Assembly: GCF_000328475.2 (NCBI RefSeq)
Contig: NC_026493.1
Location: 186,001-250,000 of the forward strand
Reading direction: 5' to 3'
Length of the DNA stretch: 64,000 nt
From: Mycosarcoma maydis
Lineage: Eukaryota; Basidiomycota; Ustilaginomycetes; Ustilaginales
This document shows, one piece after another, positions 49,264 to 60,980 of the stretch (the stretch's first letter is position 1; each line of letters begins with the position of its first letter). Made by a program: the position numbers and the translations under genes. The notes under the pieces were generated by a model, which saw only the letters and a program-made list of their open reading frames with translations, made no database searches and had not been told where the DNA came from.

Positions 49264-50161
49264 CGTGACGCGAGAAAAGGCCTGTTTAATGCGATGACGA
49301 AGCGGGGACCGGATCGAAGAGGGGGTCTCTTACTCGGGGTGTGATGCAGCGCCGAAAAAAAATGTGGCGCTGTACTGGAACGTTCGATCGAGAATGAGAA
49401 TCTCGTAGACTATCAATAAGTTTGATCAAGGTGTTCCAATGCAGAACTGCGGCAAAGGTAAAGGGATGCACGATAAGATGGTGGTCTGTGATCAAGGCAC
49501 TCCACCTGCAAAAGTGGATCAACGTCGAGCGCAAAAGGTTCAAATGACTCTTTAATGGTCTGTGATTCGTGTCACTGGAAAGGCAGACTCAGCTTTCGTT
49601 GGACTGCAGCACTTTCGCAGCGCTTTGTCGTCTGAGCGTGGATCGACGGATGAGAACTGACGCCTGCCACTCTGCCACTCCGTGACTTGGCGTCCAGCAT
49701 TCACGATTTAGAACAAGCAAGCTCCAAAGGAAGCTTACCAAAAAAAAAAAAAAATCTTCTCATTTTCCAGCAACTTGCAAATTTAACGGCCGAATTAGTA
49801 CCGATTGATCTAACACTCGTTCTCATGGCTTACGTCTGTCTCCTCGTGCCCCACGCCTTGTGCCTGACCGCCAGCCTCGCCACGCTGGAAGAACAAGTCA
49901 TGAGTCTGAGTCGCAATCACGAATCACGAATCACGAATCACGAATCACGAATAGCTTCGCACGACGTTTGGGCCACTCACGACTGTCAAATACTCTGTCA
50001 ACTCTGTCATTCACCGATTGCTCTCGACACACTGCACCATCACCCCTGTTCTCAGAATCTTCGCCTAGCATATCACGCTCAACGCTCACCTTTCTTATCG
50101 GGAACCATCAAGGGAGCATCGCTTCTCATCTGCTAATCCGACCTACGCATATCTGACTACT
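49264..50161. other. Divergent promoter spacer
   Basis: Spacer between the SUP35 and DAD1 start codons. A tandem AATCACG array lies at 49916-49953 and an A-run at about 49739-49754. No gene is seen; the open frame near 49687-50136 (plus) contains the array and is not credible. Confidence 0.5.
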
Positions 50162-50818
50162 ATGCCACCCAAAGGAGCAAAAGCATCCAGTTCGGCCGCG
50201 ACCAAATCCCGCACTTCGGCATCACCCTCATCGTCATCATCCACACAATCACCCTTGTCAACGCTGTACAACTCCTATGTTGATAACACACCAAAGAGGC
50301 TCAAAGTGATCGATGCATTCTTGGTCTTTTTGATGCTTTCCGGAATGATCCAATTCCTTTACTGCGCGCTCATCACCAACTTCCCATTCAACTCTTTCAT
50401 CGCCGGGTAAGTACTTTGCTCAATTCAGCACCGACTTTCCCTTCTATGCCTGACATCGATGCTGAGGATTGGAACGTCAATCTGTATCTCTCTTTCACTC
50501 TTCCATTCTCTCCATGTTTGGACTCGTTCCGACTTTCACAGCTTTGCATCAACCGTCGGCCAGTTTGTTCTCGCAGCATCCCTCCGAATCCAGGCAAATC
50601 CTGAGAATGGCCAGACTTTCCCCAAAGTCTCACCAGAGAGGTTAGTTGTTGTGTGCCTGGTCTCAAACCACCTCACCTCAATACAGAAAGACCAGGACTG
50701 ATCATAACCATTGCGATCCTTTCACTCTCATCATTGATGTACATCCAACAGGGCTTTCGGCGACTTTCTGTTTGGCTCTGTGATACTTCACTTTTTCGTT
50801 TTCAACTTCTTAGGCTAG
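50162..50818 (+). CDS. OST2: Oligosaccharyltransferase subunit DAD1/OST2
   Basis: Three exons: 50162-50406, 50542-50640 and 50752-50818, joined in phase to 136 residues, GT-AG introns. The order is typical: a Ser-rich cytosolic start, YNSYVDNTPKRLKVIDAFLVF, first membrane segment, FNSFIAG, then FASTVGQFVLAASLR with N-P-E-N and the final RAFGDFLFGSVILHFFVFNFLG. DAD1 is a small integral subunit of the ER N-glycosylation complex. The stop is 82 bp from the stop of the convergent TRS20 gene. Confidence 0.93.
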
Positions 50819-50900
50819 AAGTATTGTGAAATCACAGTTGCCGTTTCATCGTGTGGCTTGGGGTATATGTGGTTTGAATTGCCAAGGTAGCACTGATGAG

Positions 50901-51759
50901 CTAGAGAAACTTCTTAGCAGCTGTTCTGACCCGGGCATCGAAAGCAGCATTCTCGATCGGTGCGTTGGGATCTTGAAATGGATTCATCGAGACCTTGAGA
51001 TACGCCTCCCACACGTCGAGGAAGAAGTTCTTGATCCCATCCTCGTGCTTGTGCTCGTGCAGGAGAACCATCTTTACGTCTGTGGGAGCGCAGAGCACGA
51101 ATGAAAGGCAATCGATTCAGTATCGCTAGCCGGCAATTAAGGGCAAAGCAAAACAAAGTGGTCTGAGGAAGAGTTGTGCACCTACTTCCGGGAAGAACAA
51201 AGCAGCTGGTCGTGTACTCCTGAATTCGGTCAACGCTTTTCAGATACCTGTTTGATGTACGTTGAGACGCAGAGCAAGAGACGTTAGACACTGAGCCTCG
51301 AACAGTAAGCCTTACACCGATGTTGGTCAAAGCGACTCACAAGTACGGGCTTGTGATAAGCGCATCTTCGATCGTATCCAATGCAGAATGCGCGATCATC
51401 TGCAGCTCATACCTCTGCTTTCGCCTACTCCCCAGCCCTGCTACATTACCTGCTGATCCAGCGCCACCTGCTGCACCTGATGCACTTGCGGTATTGCCCC
51501 CACTCGATGCTATATTTGTTGTCGGAATCCGTGACAGCAGTCCTCCGAACATTCCTCCTCCGCCACTGCTGGTCGAGGTCGCTTCCGATGCAGCTCCAGA
51601 TGCTGCCACGCTACTGAATGCTGTCGGGGAGAACACACCGCTGCTTGTCGGTGCCGAGGAAGAAGAAGTGGCCAATGAAGGAGCTGCCGTTTTGGGCGTG
51701 ATTTCGGTTTCGTAGAGCGGGTTGTCGCGCGTGCCTATCAAAACGAGGTAGTACGACAT
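50901..51759 (-). CDS. TRS20: TRAPP complex subunit TRS20 (sedlin/TRAPPC2)
   Basis: Three exons on the minus strand: 51341-51759, 51186-51247 and 50901-51079, all in phase, 219 residues. It starts MSYYLVLIGTRDNPLYE, later QMIAHSALDTIED, YLKSVDRIQEYTTSCFVLPG, NVKMVLLHEHKHEDGIKNFF and ends NAAFDARVRTAAKKFL. These are the sedlin longin-domain segments in order. TRAPP tethers ER-to-Golgi vesicles and activates Ypt1. Unusual: about 75 residues rich in Ser, Ala and Gly are inserted between the first strand hairpin and the QMIAHSALD helix; the usual protein is about 140 residues. Confidence 0.9.
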
Positions 51760-52380
51760 CGTGAGGCTGTAAGAGTCCTGTCCGCGATCGACGGTAGATA
51801 CCACGTCTTTCTGTCACCAAATTCGGTCGCGCTTGTGAGGACCTTGTGTAGGATGGAGACGATGCGATTCGTTGTTTCTGGGCATGGTGCAAGAGATGAA
51901 AGAAACAACCTCGACAAAGTACGTCCGTGCGAGCTTGCGAAGCCAACATTCGTGATTCACTCACTCGTGACTACTTTCAATAAAATCCGAAAATTGCCAA
52001 GTAAGACGTGAGAGCAGAAACTCAGTCACGAGTGACTAGGATTCACGATTCAGTCCTTCACGCCAAAGCGCTCCACTTGCCTGTTGACACCTTCTTTGTG
52101 TTGCCTGCAAGAGCCCACTCTGAATTTCTGCCTAGTCTCAACTCGAAGACGAGCGCAAATCAGAGCCAAACAGAATGGATGCAGAAGCCAAGATGCTTAG
52201 ATTGCCAATAAAACATGTGAAGGAATGCATGGATATCCTTGCTGGTCACTGACGAGTGAAGCTTTCGAGCGATTTGTGTGCTATATCAAACAGGCTGAGA
52301 GTTATTGTGCTGGATGTTGTTTGTGTTTTGCGATACGAGGCGAGGCGAGGCGAGGCGGACAGAGAGAAGAGCGAATCCGG
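51760..52380. other. Spacer between two minus-strand genes
   Basis: Presumed TRS20 promoter plus kinase 3' region. Heptamer-like copies lie at about 51950-51965 and 52020-52050. A GAGGC pentamer run lies near 52340-52356. No gene is seen. Confidence 0.45.
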
Positions 52381-54633
52381 TCAGTAGTCATCATGCTTGA
52401 GTGTGACGCTTGAAAAGCCGCTGAAGGGGTTGCTGACAACAGCGTCGCCCTCTTCGTCGCCGACGTTCTTCTGGCCCGCGACAGCCTTGATCACGGCCGG
52501 CTTGGCTCTTGTGTCGTTGCCTTGGTCGTCGAGGTTCAAGCTACGGCTTTCGCGCACGTTGCGGAAGTTGACGGCATCGACGCCGTTAGAATAGGCTGGA
52601 ACGATGGGAGGCGTCGAGTTGCGCAGCAAGCCCCACGAGATGTTGGAAAACCACTTGTGCTGCTTGACTTCGGACGCACCCGATTGAGAGCCCATACGTT
52701 TCAGTTCATCCTTGATGAGCAGCTTGCGAATCAGCGACTTGCCAAATGACGAAATGGGGATCGAGTCTGGGAATTGTACCTCATTGCGCAGCACATTGGA
52801 GAACGTCTCGTTACGTGTGCTGCCCTTGAACGGTGTCGTGGCAAAGATCATCTCGTAAATCAAGATACCCAACGTCCACCAATCGACCGCCGAAGTGTGG
52901 CCGCACCCCTTGATCACCTCGGGAGCAATGTACTCTTCTGTGCCGACAAACGAATTGGTGCGCAGGTCGGCGATGCAGCTTCGGGTATCGACCAGAGGTG
53001 CGCTGTTGGGCGTAGCTTGTCGGATCATGGCCGGAGCACCACCGCGCTGGGTAGCTCTGGCTGAAAGGTCGAAGTCGGAAAGCATAACGTGTCCGCTTTG
53101 GTGAAGCAAAATGTTCTCGGGCTTGAGATCGCGATAGATGAAGCCCATAAGGTGGAGATACTCCAGGGCAGCAATCACCTCGGCGGCGTAGAATTTGGCG
53201 TCTTCCTCTGGTAAGCACTTGCCCGGACGAGTCTGGAGCGCACGGAAGAATTCGCCACCCATGCAGTATTCCATGCAGAGGTAGAGGTAATCTTCCGACT
53301 GGAACGAGTGGTAGAGGGTGACGATAAAAGGATGGTTGGACGCAGCCAAGATCTCTTGTTCGGCCATGACACGCTTGATCTTGTTGCGCTTGATCATCTC
53401 CTTCTTGGAGAGCACTTTCATGGCGTACAACTTGTCGGTCTTCTTTTCACGCACCAAATAGACTTTGCCAACATCGCCTTTGCCGAGCATCTTGACCTTG
53501 CTGAAGCTGTTGGGTCCCACCTCGACCTCCTTAACCTTGATGCTGTTGCTCGAGTAGGTACGTCGGAAGCTGCCGGGCCCGCGATTGACGGAAGCGGTTC
53601 CTGCAAGAGCAGCGAGGTTGGCGGAACTGCTTGGTGGTGGGAGCTGTGATTTTTTATCTTTGCCGTTGGAGCTCTTGGATCGACCGGTACCAGGAAAGAC
53701 GATTCGACCTGATTTGGGTGTCGAAGAACCTTTTGCGCTGACGGAACGACCCTTTTCGAAATCCTTGTAGCTGAAGGACGTAGCATTGCTATCCATCCGC
53801 ACGGGCGAGTTGGAGAAGAAGGCGGCGTTTGCAAGCTCCTTGGAAGGAGTGAAGGGCGCGCCACCCTCGGAAACAAACTGGGCGTGTTGACCGCCAGCTC
53901 CGTCAGGAGAAAGGTAACCATTCTTGGTGGAAGAAGCAGCCTCATTGGGCTTTTGAGTAGCATTCTGACCGTTCTTGAAGAGCTTGTTGGTGTCCGGCGC
54001 GCTCGAGACACGTCTCATGAGACGAGAGGTGAATCTGGGATGGGACGAGTCAGTGTCACTGATGTCGGCTGGCGGCTGGAGCTTGCTTGAGGCAGAGGTG
54101 GTCATGGCATCGCCGATAGAACCAGAGGCGTTACGATCCTCGGACGAGTAGCTGTCATTGGAGAAGGAGGCAGGGTCATTGACCACGGTGGAACCGCTGA
54201 TGGGCTGAAACGACGTAGAACCGGGCTGAGAGCCGGTGTACTGGACATGCTCAAAGTAGTCGCCATTTTTGTGCATGCTCGACTCTGCCGAATCGGTGTG
54301 CCAGCTGCGATCGTTAGATGCATTTCCGCTGGCCTTTCTACCAATCGAGCCGAATTTGAACATCTGCTTCCACTTTTTGTCCTTGCCGGTACCGGCACCG
54401 TTGGATTGAGAAGCATGTGACGAGCTGTGATAAGGACGCGAAGAGTGCGGAGCGGGCGACTCGCCAATGCCTGAGCTCTGTCCGTTGAGACGAATCTGAT
54501 GAGAGGGCGTGTTCGAGCCGCTAGCGAAGCTCGAAGTGGATTGGGTAGGCGGAGTGGCGAATGCACTGCTGGGTTCATGAACGTTGTCGGTCTGCATTGT
54601 GGACGTTCCTGGTGACGAGACAAGTGAGGGCAT
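52381..54633 (-). CDS. AGC kinase of the NRC-2/Fpk1 (flippase kinase) family
   Basis: Intronless, 750 residues, long Ser-rich N-terminus of about 370 residues. Kinase motifs: [14 protein letters not shown] (Gly loop), [11 protein letters not shown] (Lys), [32 protein letters not shown], and a late [17 protein letters not shown] replaces the common DFG, and a long insert sits before the APE motif ([10 protein letters not shown] through [10 protein letters not shown]). Both features mark the phototropin-related group, which includes fungal NRC-2 and yeast Fpk1/Kin82. Yeast Fpk1 activates phospholipid flippases; the same role is inferred. A C-terminal motif of the PDK1-docking type was not seen. 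Confidence 0.92.
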   Translation of the reverse strand: MPSLVSSPGTSTMQTDNVHEPSSAFATPPTQSTSSFASGSNTPSHQIRLNGQSSGIGESPAPHSSRPYHSSSHASQSNGAGTGKDKKWKQMFKFGSIGRKASGNASNDRSWHTDSAESSMHKNGDYFEHVQYTGSQPGSTSFQPISGSTVVNDPASFSNDSYSSEDRNASGSIGDAMTTSASSKLQPPADISDTDSSHPRFTSRLMRRVSSAPDTNKLFKNGQNATQKPNEAASSTKNGYLSPDGAGGQHAQFVSEGGAPFTPSKELANAAFFSNSPVRMDSNATSFSYKDFEKGRSVSAKGSSTPKSGRIVFPGTGRSKSSNGKDKKSQLPPPSSSANLAALAGTASVNRGPGSFRRTYSSNSIKVKEVEVGPNSFSKVKMLGKGDVGKVYLVREKKTDKLYAMKVLSKKEMIKRNKIKRVMAEQEILAASNHPFIVTLYHSFQSEDYLYLCMEYCMGGEFFRALQTRPGKCLPEEDAKFYAAEVIAALEYLHLMGFIYRDLKPENILLHQSGHVMLSDFDLSARATQRGGAPAMIRQATPNSAPLVDTRSCIADLRTNSFVGTEEYIAPEVIKGCGHTSAVDWWTLGILIYEMIFATTPFKGSTRNETFSNVLRNEVQFPDSIPISSFGKSLIRKLLIKDELKRMGSQSGASEVKQHKWFSNISWGLLRNSTPPIVPAYSNGVDAVNFRNVRESRSLNLDDQGNDTRAKPAVIKAVAGQKNVGDEEGDAVVSNPFSGFSSVTLKHDDY

Positions 54634-56555
54634 GCTGATGAGGCAGCAATGATTGCGAGTGTGACGATACGACGGATGACGAACGCGGAGCCTAATCGGA
54701 AGACGGCGTGTCGATGGCTGATGGAGGGTGAAATGTGAAGGGCCTGCCTGGCAGTTGATTTCGGATATCTTGAATCGACGAGGCTGAGGCTGAGGCTGGC
54801 CAGGGACGCGGTTAGCCGGTCGAAGCGATCGGCAAATTTGTCAAAGTAGGAGCGCTACGCAGCTTTATTCGAGATACGAAGGAGGCGAAGCGTGACCAGA
54901 ATCGGCGAGCGACGATTGCGCCTGTGTGACTGCAAGACAGACAGCGGGCGCGACGGATATGGGCGAAACAGATGGAATCGGCGAGGGTCGAATCTTCTTG
55001 TCTGCTTGTCTGCACCGAGGTTCACAATGATCGTCGCGCCGTTGAGTGCGCAAGGATGTCGACGATGGTGGTGATGGGAGCAGCGATGACGATGACAATG
55101 ACAATGAGGGCAGGTTGCGGAGGACGATGCGAGGAATCACAGCGGGGAAGACAGGCGGACCGGCAGATAGAGTGTCAGCGTGTCAGTCAAGCCAATCGTG
55201 ATTCGGTTTGGTCGATGTGTCGGTCAGTTGCTGATCAGTGTGTCCAGGCGAGCGGACTACAAAAATGAAACGGCAAGAACATGAGACACACGGTACAAGG
55301 CAAGAAGCCAGAGACCGAAAAGTGACAAAGCAGTCACACTCACACTCCTGACTGAGCTTCCCGTGGCTTGAGCTTGAGGAGAGTTTGGGTGAGTCGTGAG
55401 TGGCCAGCTCTACGCCTCGCTGCGTGACCCTTCTCTGTGAACTGCGAGCACACGAAGCAGGAGAGCCCGTGAAGTGGGTTAACTTCACTAGCAAAATTTG
55501 CCCGTTTCCTTAAATTTTTTTGGGATACTTTTTTTTTATTCACGATTAATATTTGGATTTTGAGTGCAATTCGTGATTCACAAAGGCCCCAGCAGCTAGG
55601 TCACGTGTGAAGGAACGAACGAATTTCACACGTTCACTCACCACTCACACTCACGACTCGTGACTGCTCTTGCTGGCATCGCAGTAACACAGTAGTGTGA
55701 GATTCACCATGCACGAATAGAAGGCGTATTCTGTGATTCTCTTGGGGAGCGCTCGACGAACCACAAGCGAAACCCACCAACGCTGTTCCTTGATTGTCCA
55801 AACTGAGTAAGGACCGTGCTTGCCGATTCACGTTTGTATGGTTCATCAGAATGCATGGCTCTGGCGTGATGAGCTAGCTAGTCTCAAAGTCGTGCATCAG
55901 CGTAGCATGGCAACACGAGCGAGGCTGGCCTGGATACCTTGCAGCTGATCTTCCTTGAACTGATGCGTTGCGCTCTGCAAGCTTGATGCATCCGTCACGG
56001 TCTCTCGTGCCTCTACCTGTGTGCAACAGACTTGAGAATAGCGATCGAAAGTTTTGCATCGTGATTTGACTGCTGCTGCCCGCCTCTGGTATGTCAGCCA
56101 AGCCAAGACGTGCAAGGGCCATCCATCCATGCACATGTTGCGTCTGTGACCGACTTTATTTTCGCTTTGCCGAAATCGTGAATCGTGAATCACGAATGCA
56201 AAGCCGGTCAGCCTCAAGAAAGTTGTATCTCAGTGGTCTAACACAGCAGTCGGATCGTCCTGGTCCACGAGGTCGTGTGTCTACGGTAGTGCGTCGTGGT
56301 CGAGTAAGTTATTTCTTGCCCCGTCATGAGACACAGCATCACAGAGAAGATCCAAAGTAAGGGGCAGTCAAGCGATGATCAGCGAAATATAATACAAGGT
56401 CGGAAGGCAAGCAACGACATCGTTGTGCCAAGTTCAGTGTCGCCGTCCAAACCAGGTAAAAAACCGTCTGGGCTGTCAAACTGGTCGCTGTCGGCGGTGT
56501 TCGTAGTGCTGGGTATTAGTCAAGTAGTAAGCACTACGGTCGAAAGCTCCAGGGT
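54634..56555. other. Gene-poor 1.9-kb region
   Basis: Kinase upstream region and unassigned DNA. Heptamer copies occur at about 55195-55205, 55537-55580, 55655-55690 and 56177-56197. A minus-strand open frame at 55897-56000, after a CAG, reads like a helix (LQSATHQFKEDQLQGIQASL) but has no convincing first exon. No gene is supported. Confidence 0.4.
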
Positions 56556-56877
56556 CTAGCGAAGTCGTTCAAACGAGCTCGATCGACCGAGGATGACCAC
56601 AGAAAAGTCCATGATCTGCGTGCAAAGCAAGTCCGCAGGAGTTGACACACAAGGTTTTGTCAGCGACTGTCTATCAGTAACATCAGCTAACGATGCGCCC
56701 AAGTTCAGGGCAACCTACCCATTCTCCTGCTTCCAGGTAGATGCGCAGCAGGTTTCGAAGATCCTTGTTAGGCATCCGCGACACTGCTGGCGTGAGACCT
56801 GTGCTTCGCTTGATACCGGACAGCGCCACGCTCACCAGCATGGCATCTATGAGCAGATGGAAAATGCGTCCAAACAT
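56556..56877 (-). CDS. DUF1748 small mitochondrial protein (Min8-like)
   Basis: Two exons, 56719-56877 and 56556-56615 (minus), joined in phase to 72 residues; intron GTAGGT...GCAG, 103 bp. The protein starts MFGRIFHLLIDAMLVSVALS, then GIKRSTGLTP, DLRNLLRIYLEAGEW and, over the splice, IMDFSVVILGRSSSFERLR. The segment KRSTGLTP and the G-E-W end are the DUF1748 hallmark. Yeast relative YPR010C-A (Min8) is an inner-membrane protein of cytochrome oxidase assembly. The second exon was found by frame continuity, not from a long open frame. Confidence 0.8.
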
Positions 56878-59075
56878 GGCACCTGTGTCGCTTGCTGCGA
56901 AAGCGATAGGGTAATTTGGTAGATTTGCTGAGATAATGCGTCTCAAGAGTTGTTGCGATTCAAGAGGATGCCGGAACGATCACAAAGACCTCGTAGACTA
57001 GGATGCAAGGCGTTGGCAGATAGCTGTGGGCAATCGGTATGGACAAGGAGGTAAAAGAGAACGAGTCAGATCAACCGCCAATGCACAGGGATCGTTCGAG
57101 GCGAGAAAAGACGATGGATGTGAACAGAGTAAATAAGCATCTGATTCATGATTCGTGATTCACGATTGAGCTGACTTGATTGAAAGCGCCTATGCTAATA
57201 TCAACGCAGGGTTCAATTCAGGTCAATCACGAATTTATCTCACGACTCTTGCGCGCTGCACACACGACCCTATCATCACGCTCAGCACCGCTCACAAAAC
57301 GTGAATCGTGAACTGTGAATGTTGGCAGCTTGACTACCACGCTGGCGTCCCTGCCTCAGTTCCTAGGAAGCCACCCAGCAAATCTGCATTGCCCTCTCGT
57401 CCATGCACCAATCACAAATTTGCTCTCTGCTCCATACAACTCAACCCGCTCGGACCCACACCGTTTCCAACCTCTCTGGTCTCGAGTCTGTGTTTGTGCA
57501 ATCATTCGATGTGCGATGAACCTGTGCAAGAAGCTTCTTGTCACCTTAAGGACTCTCTACATACACGGTAAAGCCTGAACCTGTGTTAGGTTGAAGAAAT
57601 TCAGAGACCGTCGTCCCGTCGGGTGGCAGAGAGCACGCTTCGTCTGCACTCAGTGACTAACTTATTACTATGTCACATGCAGGTCAGGTTAGACGAAAGC
57701 ATGACTCTGGCCTCTGCGGCTACAGACTAGCTACGGAAGAGAAAGGGATGCCTGGACGACAAGATGACCCTCTTCCACCAGATACTAAAACTTAGACACA
57801 AGGGCAGCGCCCGAAAAACTGTCAGCACGTGATAGTAACACAATTCTGCTGACGAATCATTAATCATGTAGCACGTGGCATCTCGACGCAGAGTAAAGTG
57901 AGTCCACCACGAAAGCTCTTATTCACGATTGCGTGTCGGTGGTCTTGGTGTCAAGTGTCTCACGTCGAGCGTGTCTTGCTCGTCGTGCTCTCAGCTTCCT
58001 AATCGTGAATCTCGTCATTTCAGCGTCGCACCTTACCTTCCGTTTAATCTCGCAACATCTACCTTTTCCTTCTTGAACCATATTCCTGTCTCCTTCGCCC
58101 TACCTCTCGCAGCGACCGTATCGACGTTCCACTTGCACCGCCCAGTTTGTACGAAATTTTGTGCACTGTCTCCACCACCTCTGCAAGCTATTCGTGATTC
58201 GTGCTTGAGGCTTGATTTTTCAAAACAGGCACTTTGCGCGTTTTGTCGCGTTGATCATTTTGACGCTCCAACGGGTTTTATCCTCCACGCCTTCGACGTG
58301 CTCCTCTATAGATAGACTCACCGACCAGAGCTTTGGTTCGAAGCGGCTTGAGCATCACCATCTCTACGACGGCCCATCTCCATTGCTACCTCGTCGAAAG
58401 CAATTGCGTCGTCTCATCATTGCTCCGAGCTGGTGCAGAATTGCATATATAGCCCGGACGAGCTAGCCCAAGTAACCCGAAAATCGTTCGTCATCGTTCG
58501 ATCTAGCTCGAACGTTGTCCACGAAGTTTGCTTGTTCGCTCGCTCAGCATCAAACGGCTTCCCTGCTTTCTCGGCATGCACAGCGTACCGCGAGATTGCG
58601 CCTAGCCGTCCATCTTGCTTCCGACCCACGCGCTTTTCTAGGCTTTGCTGGTCGATCGCGAAAACAATTCTAAGCGGTCATTAAGCCCGAAGACGGTAAG
58701 CATCACGAGCTCCTCTCATGGTTGATGGCAGACACAATCCCCTGCAATGTACTGACAGCCACATTTTCCTCTCATCCGATCGCACACCTACTTCTTTCTC
58801 GGCCGCCTATCACCCGCAAATTCGACCTCAAATACGGCCCTTTGTGATACTCACGTCACATCGGTCGATCGCTTCTGCTGCCCAAACCACAACCGCGCTC
58901 TGCCCTTCGACTGCACCACATCCGTCATGGGTTCTCACACCTATTCGTTGCCTTTTTCAATTTGCAGAAACACGCACATACACATTCGCTCTCTCCGCGA
59001 ACGCCTTTCGCCCCTCATCAACACCTGTCTCAATGCTCTTGCACGCGTAACAACACCCCATCTGACGACATCCTC
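56878..59075. other. Spacer and long leader of DUF262 gene
   Basis: No gene is supported in 2.2 kb. Heptamer copies occur at about 57140-57165, 57215-57235, 57920-57930 and 58190-58200. From about 57950 to 59075 the plus strand is C/T-rich, typical of a long leader. A possible leader intron has a donor GGTAAGC near 58695 and an acceptor TTTGCAG near 58967. Confidence 0.4.
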
Positions 59076-60542
59076 ATGGCAAATCGCTCTCAAGGGATTC
59101 ACTTCCTTAAAAGTGACGAGCTCGATGAGCTGTTCGACTATCAGCCCAGCGTCACCTCGGTGTCCGAGTTGAGCGAAGATGAAGATGCCGATACCGGCAG
59201 CAAGGCTTCAACGGATCGAATTGCCAAGCAGACCGGGTCGACGAGAGTGCTGGATCTCGGCCATGTCCTGAGAGCTCCGCGAGCGGCGCAGTACTCAACG
59301 AGGGCGGTCTACTCGATGGTCAAGGACGAGATTGTCGATCTCGAGCCCGAGTATCAGCGTGGTTTTGTATGGTCAATCGACAAGCAGTCAGCCTTGATCG
59401 AGTCGATCATGCGGCATTTTTACGTTCCGCCAGTTATGCTGTCCGTACAACAGAGCAAAGACCCCAAAGACGAAACCACGTACGTTTGTATCGACGGTAA
59501 GCAGCGTATCTCGTCGATATGCGCGTTTCTCGATAACCAGATCCCCCTCAGAGAGCCTTCCACAGGCTACAAGTTTTGGTACAAGGAGGATCCTGCCAAC
59601 GGCAAGACACTCGCACTGACAGCAGCTCAACGACGCAAATTTGACAACGAGCAGCTTACCATTGTCGAGTTTGAAGGCTTAACCGATGAAACGGAGCGAG
59701 ATCTCTTCCGCCGTGTGCAGATGGGTGTCACGCTTTCGGCGGCCGAGAAGCTTGGTGCTCACTTGGGAGCATGGCCTGAATTTATCCGACAGATGGTGAA
59801 GCGCTATATGGAGCCAACGCCTTCGCTCGTGCACGACGAGAGCGGAAATAGCTTTCTCCTCGTCCATCGCGGCAAGGACTATTTGTTTATGTCACAGATG
59901 GCGTTGCTCATCCTTTACTCGGATATCGATCATTACTTGCCTCTTGTCAGCACCATCGAAACTTTCTTCAAGCGCAACATCGATAGTGGTCCGTCGCGCA
60001 CATTTCGTCAAAACATGCAGCGTACTTTGAAAAGGTATCTTGCACTGGCCACGCATCCACGCTATGGCGCGTGCATCAAGCCCGAGATTCAGCTCAATAA
60101 CCTCGGGCGCCACGTGACAAAGCCACTGTCGCCGGTCGAATTCGTTCACATTGGCTTGCTGATCTTCAAGTTCCCAGACGCATCCGTGTCGCAGCTGTTC
60201 GAGTTGGTACAGGGGTTTAAGGAGCATCTGCGTGCACAGCCCAAAGAGGCAAAGTTCACGCGCGCCATGGCCACCACCATTCACCGATACATCAACACTG
60301 CCAAGTTGGGCGCGGACGTCGAACCATCCGCGCACAGTTCACGCCCAAAGCGCGCCCGTCAGGAGGAATCATCGGATAGCACAGACCAAGACTCGGACCA
60401 GCCAATGCTGTTCCGCCATAGAAACGATCGCAGCACCGGCCTCGACCACAACCCCAAAGCCGGTCTCTTCCTTGGACAGACGAGCGAAACTCCCTCCCGA
60501 AACCCTCTGACCAACCAAAAATCTCCTCCTTCTCGTCGCTAG
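59076..60542 (+). CDS. DUF262-domain protein
   Basis: 488 residues from the ATG at 59076; the frame is open 38 codons further but begins inside the leader. Two motifs mark DUF262: DLEPEYQRGFVWSIDKQSALIES and CIDGKQRISS (the D-G-Q/K-Q-R core, at about residues 139-147). Then FDNEQLTIVEFEGLTDETERDLFRRVQMGVTLSAAEK follows. DUF262 is the ParB/Srx-related domain of the bacterial GmrSD type IV restriction system, where it binds and hydrolyses NTPs. The usual HNH partner domain DUF1524 is not seen. Eukaryotic members exist in fungi but their function is unknown. The C-terminus is basic, then Ser/Asp-rich, with a KRAR nuclear-signal-like stretch. Confidence 0.85.
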   Translation: MANRSQGIHFLKSDELDELFDYQPSVTSVSELSEDEDADTGSKASTDRIAKQTGSTRVLDLGHVLRAPRAAQYSTRAVYSMVKDEIVDLEPEYQRGFVWSIDKQSALIESIMRHFYVPPVMLSVQQSKDPKDETTYVCIDGKQRISSICAFLDNQIPLREPSTGYKFWYKEDPANGKTLALTAAQRRKFDNEQLTIVEFEGLTDETERDLFRRVQMGVTLSAAEKLGAHLGAWPEFIRQMVKRYMEPTPSLVHDESGNSFLLVHRGKDYLFMSQMALLILYSDIDHYLPLVSTIETFFKRNIDSGPSRTFRQNMQRTLKRYLALATHPRYGACIKPEIQLNNLGRHVTKPLSPVEFVHIGLLIFKFPDASVSQLFELVQGFKEHLRAQPKEAKFTRAMATTIHRYINTAKLGADVEPSAHSSRPKRARQEESSDSTDQDSDQPMLFRHRNDRSTGLDHNPKAGLFLGQTSETPSRNPLTNQKSPPSRR

Positions 60543-60980
60543 TGCCCACACCATCCAAACTCTCGATCCTCGCCATCCGAACTCTCTCCGAGTCGTTCTA
60601 CTCGTCCCCCATCTCGAGTCATCCAGTGTACTTTTAGTTGTTCAATATCTATCCGAATTCGAGTACAGCAGCACATGCTGACGCACCAATCCGAGACTCA
60701 GACTCTAGCAACATCAGCAGCAGCAGAAAAAAGGCAGTGTCCATTGCGAAGATGCATGATTATGTGAACGAAAAGCTCAAATAGAAAACAAAAGAGGAAA
60801 AAAATCCCTACGACGCATCAACGCGATTATTTTGATGTCCAGGTGCGATGTAGCAAGTATCAAGGGAGAACATCGGAAAAGGCCTTCGAGGCCATGCGTG
60901 GCGAGGCCTTCGAGCAAATCAACGACGTAATGTCAATGATTACATTGTCGCTCTGTCCAAAGAAGTCAAGGGCTGTGGCA
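60543..60980. other. Convergent spacer
   Basis: Between the DUF262 stop and the stop of the surface-protein gene. It holds both 3' ends. A CAG-type run lies at about 60712-60726 and an A-rich run near 60780-60800. No gene is seen. Confidence 0.45.

Noticed and set aside
55897..56217. Helical minus-strand segment near 55900-56000
   Set aside because: A possible last exon but no convincing upstream exon or family match.
57929..58315. 128-codon plus-strand frame upstream of the DUF262 gene
   Set aside because: C/T-rich leader-like sequence containing a heptamer copy; no domain.
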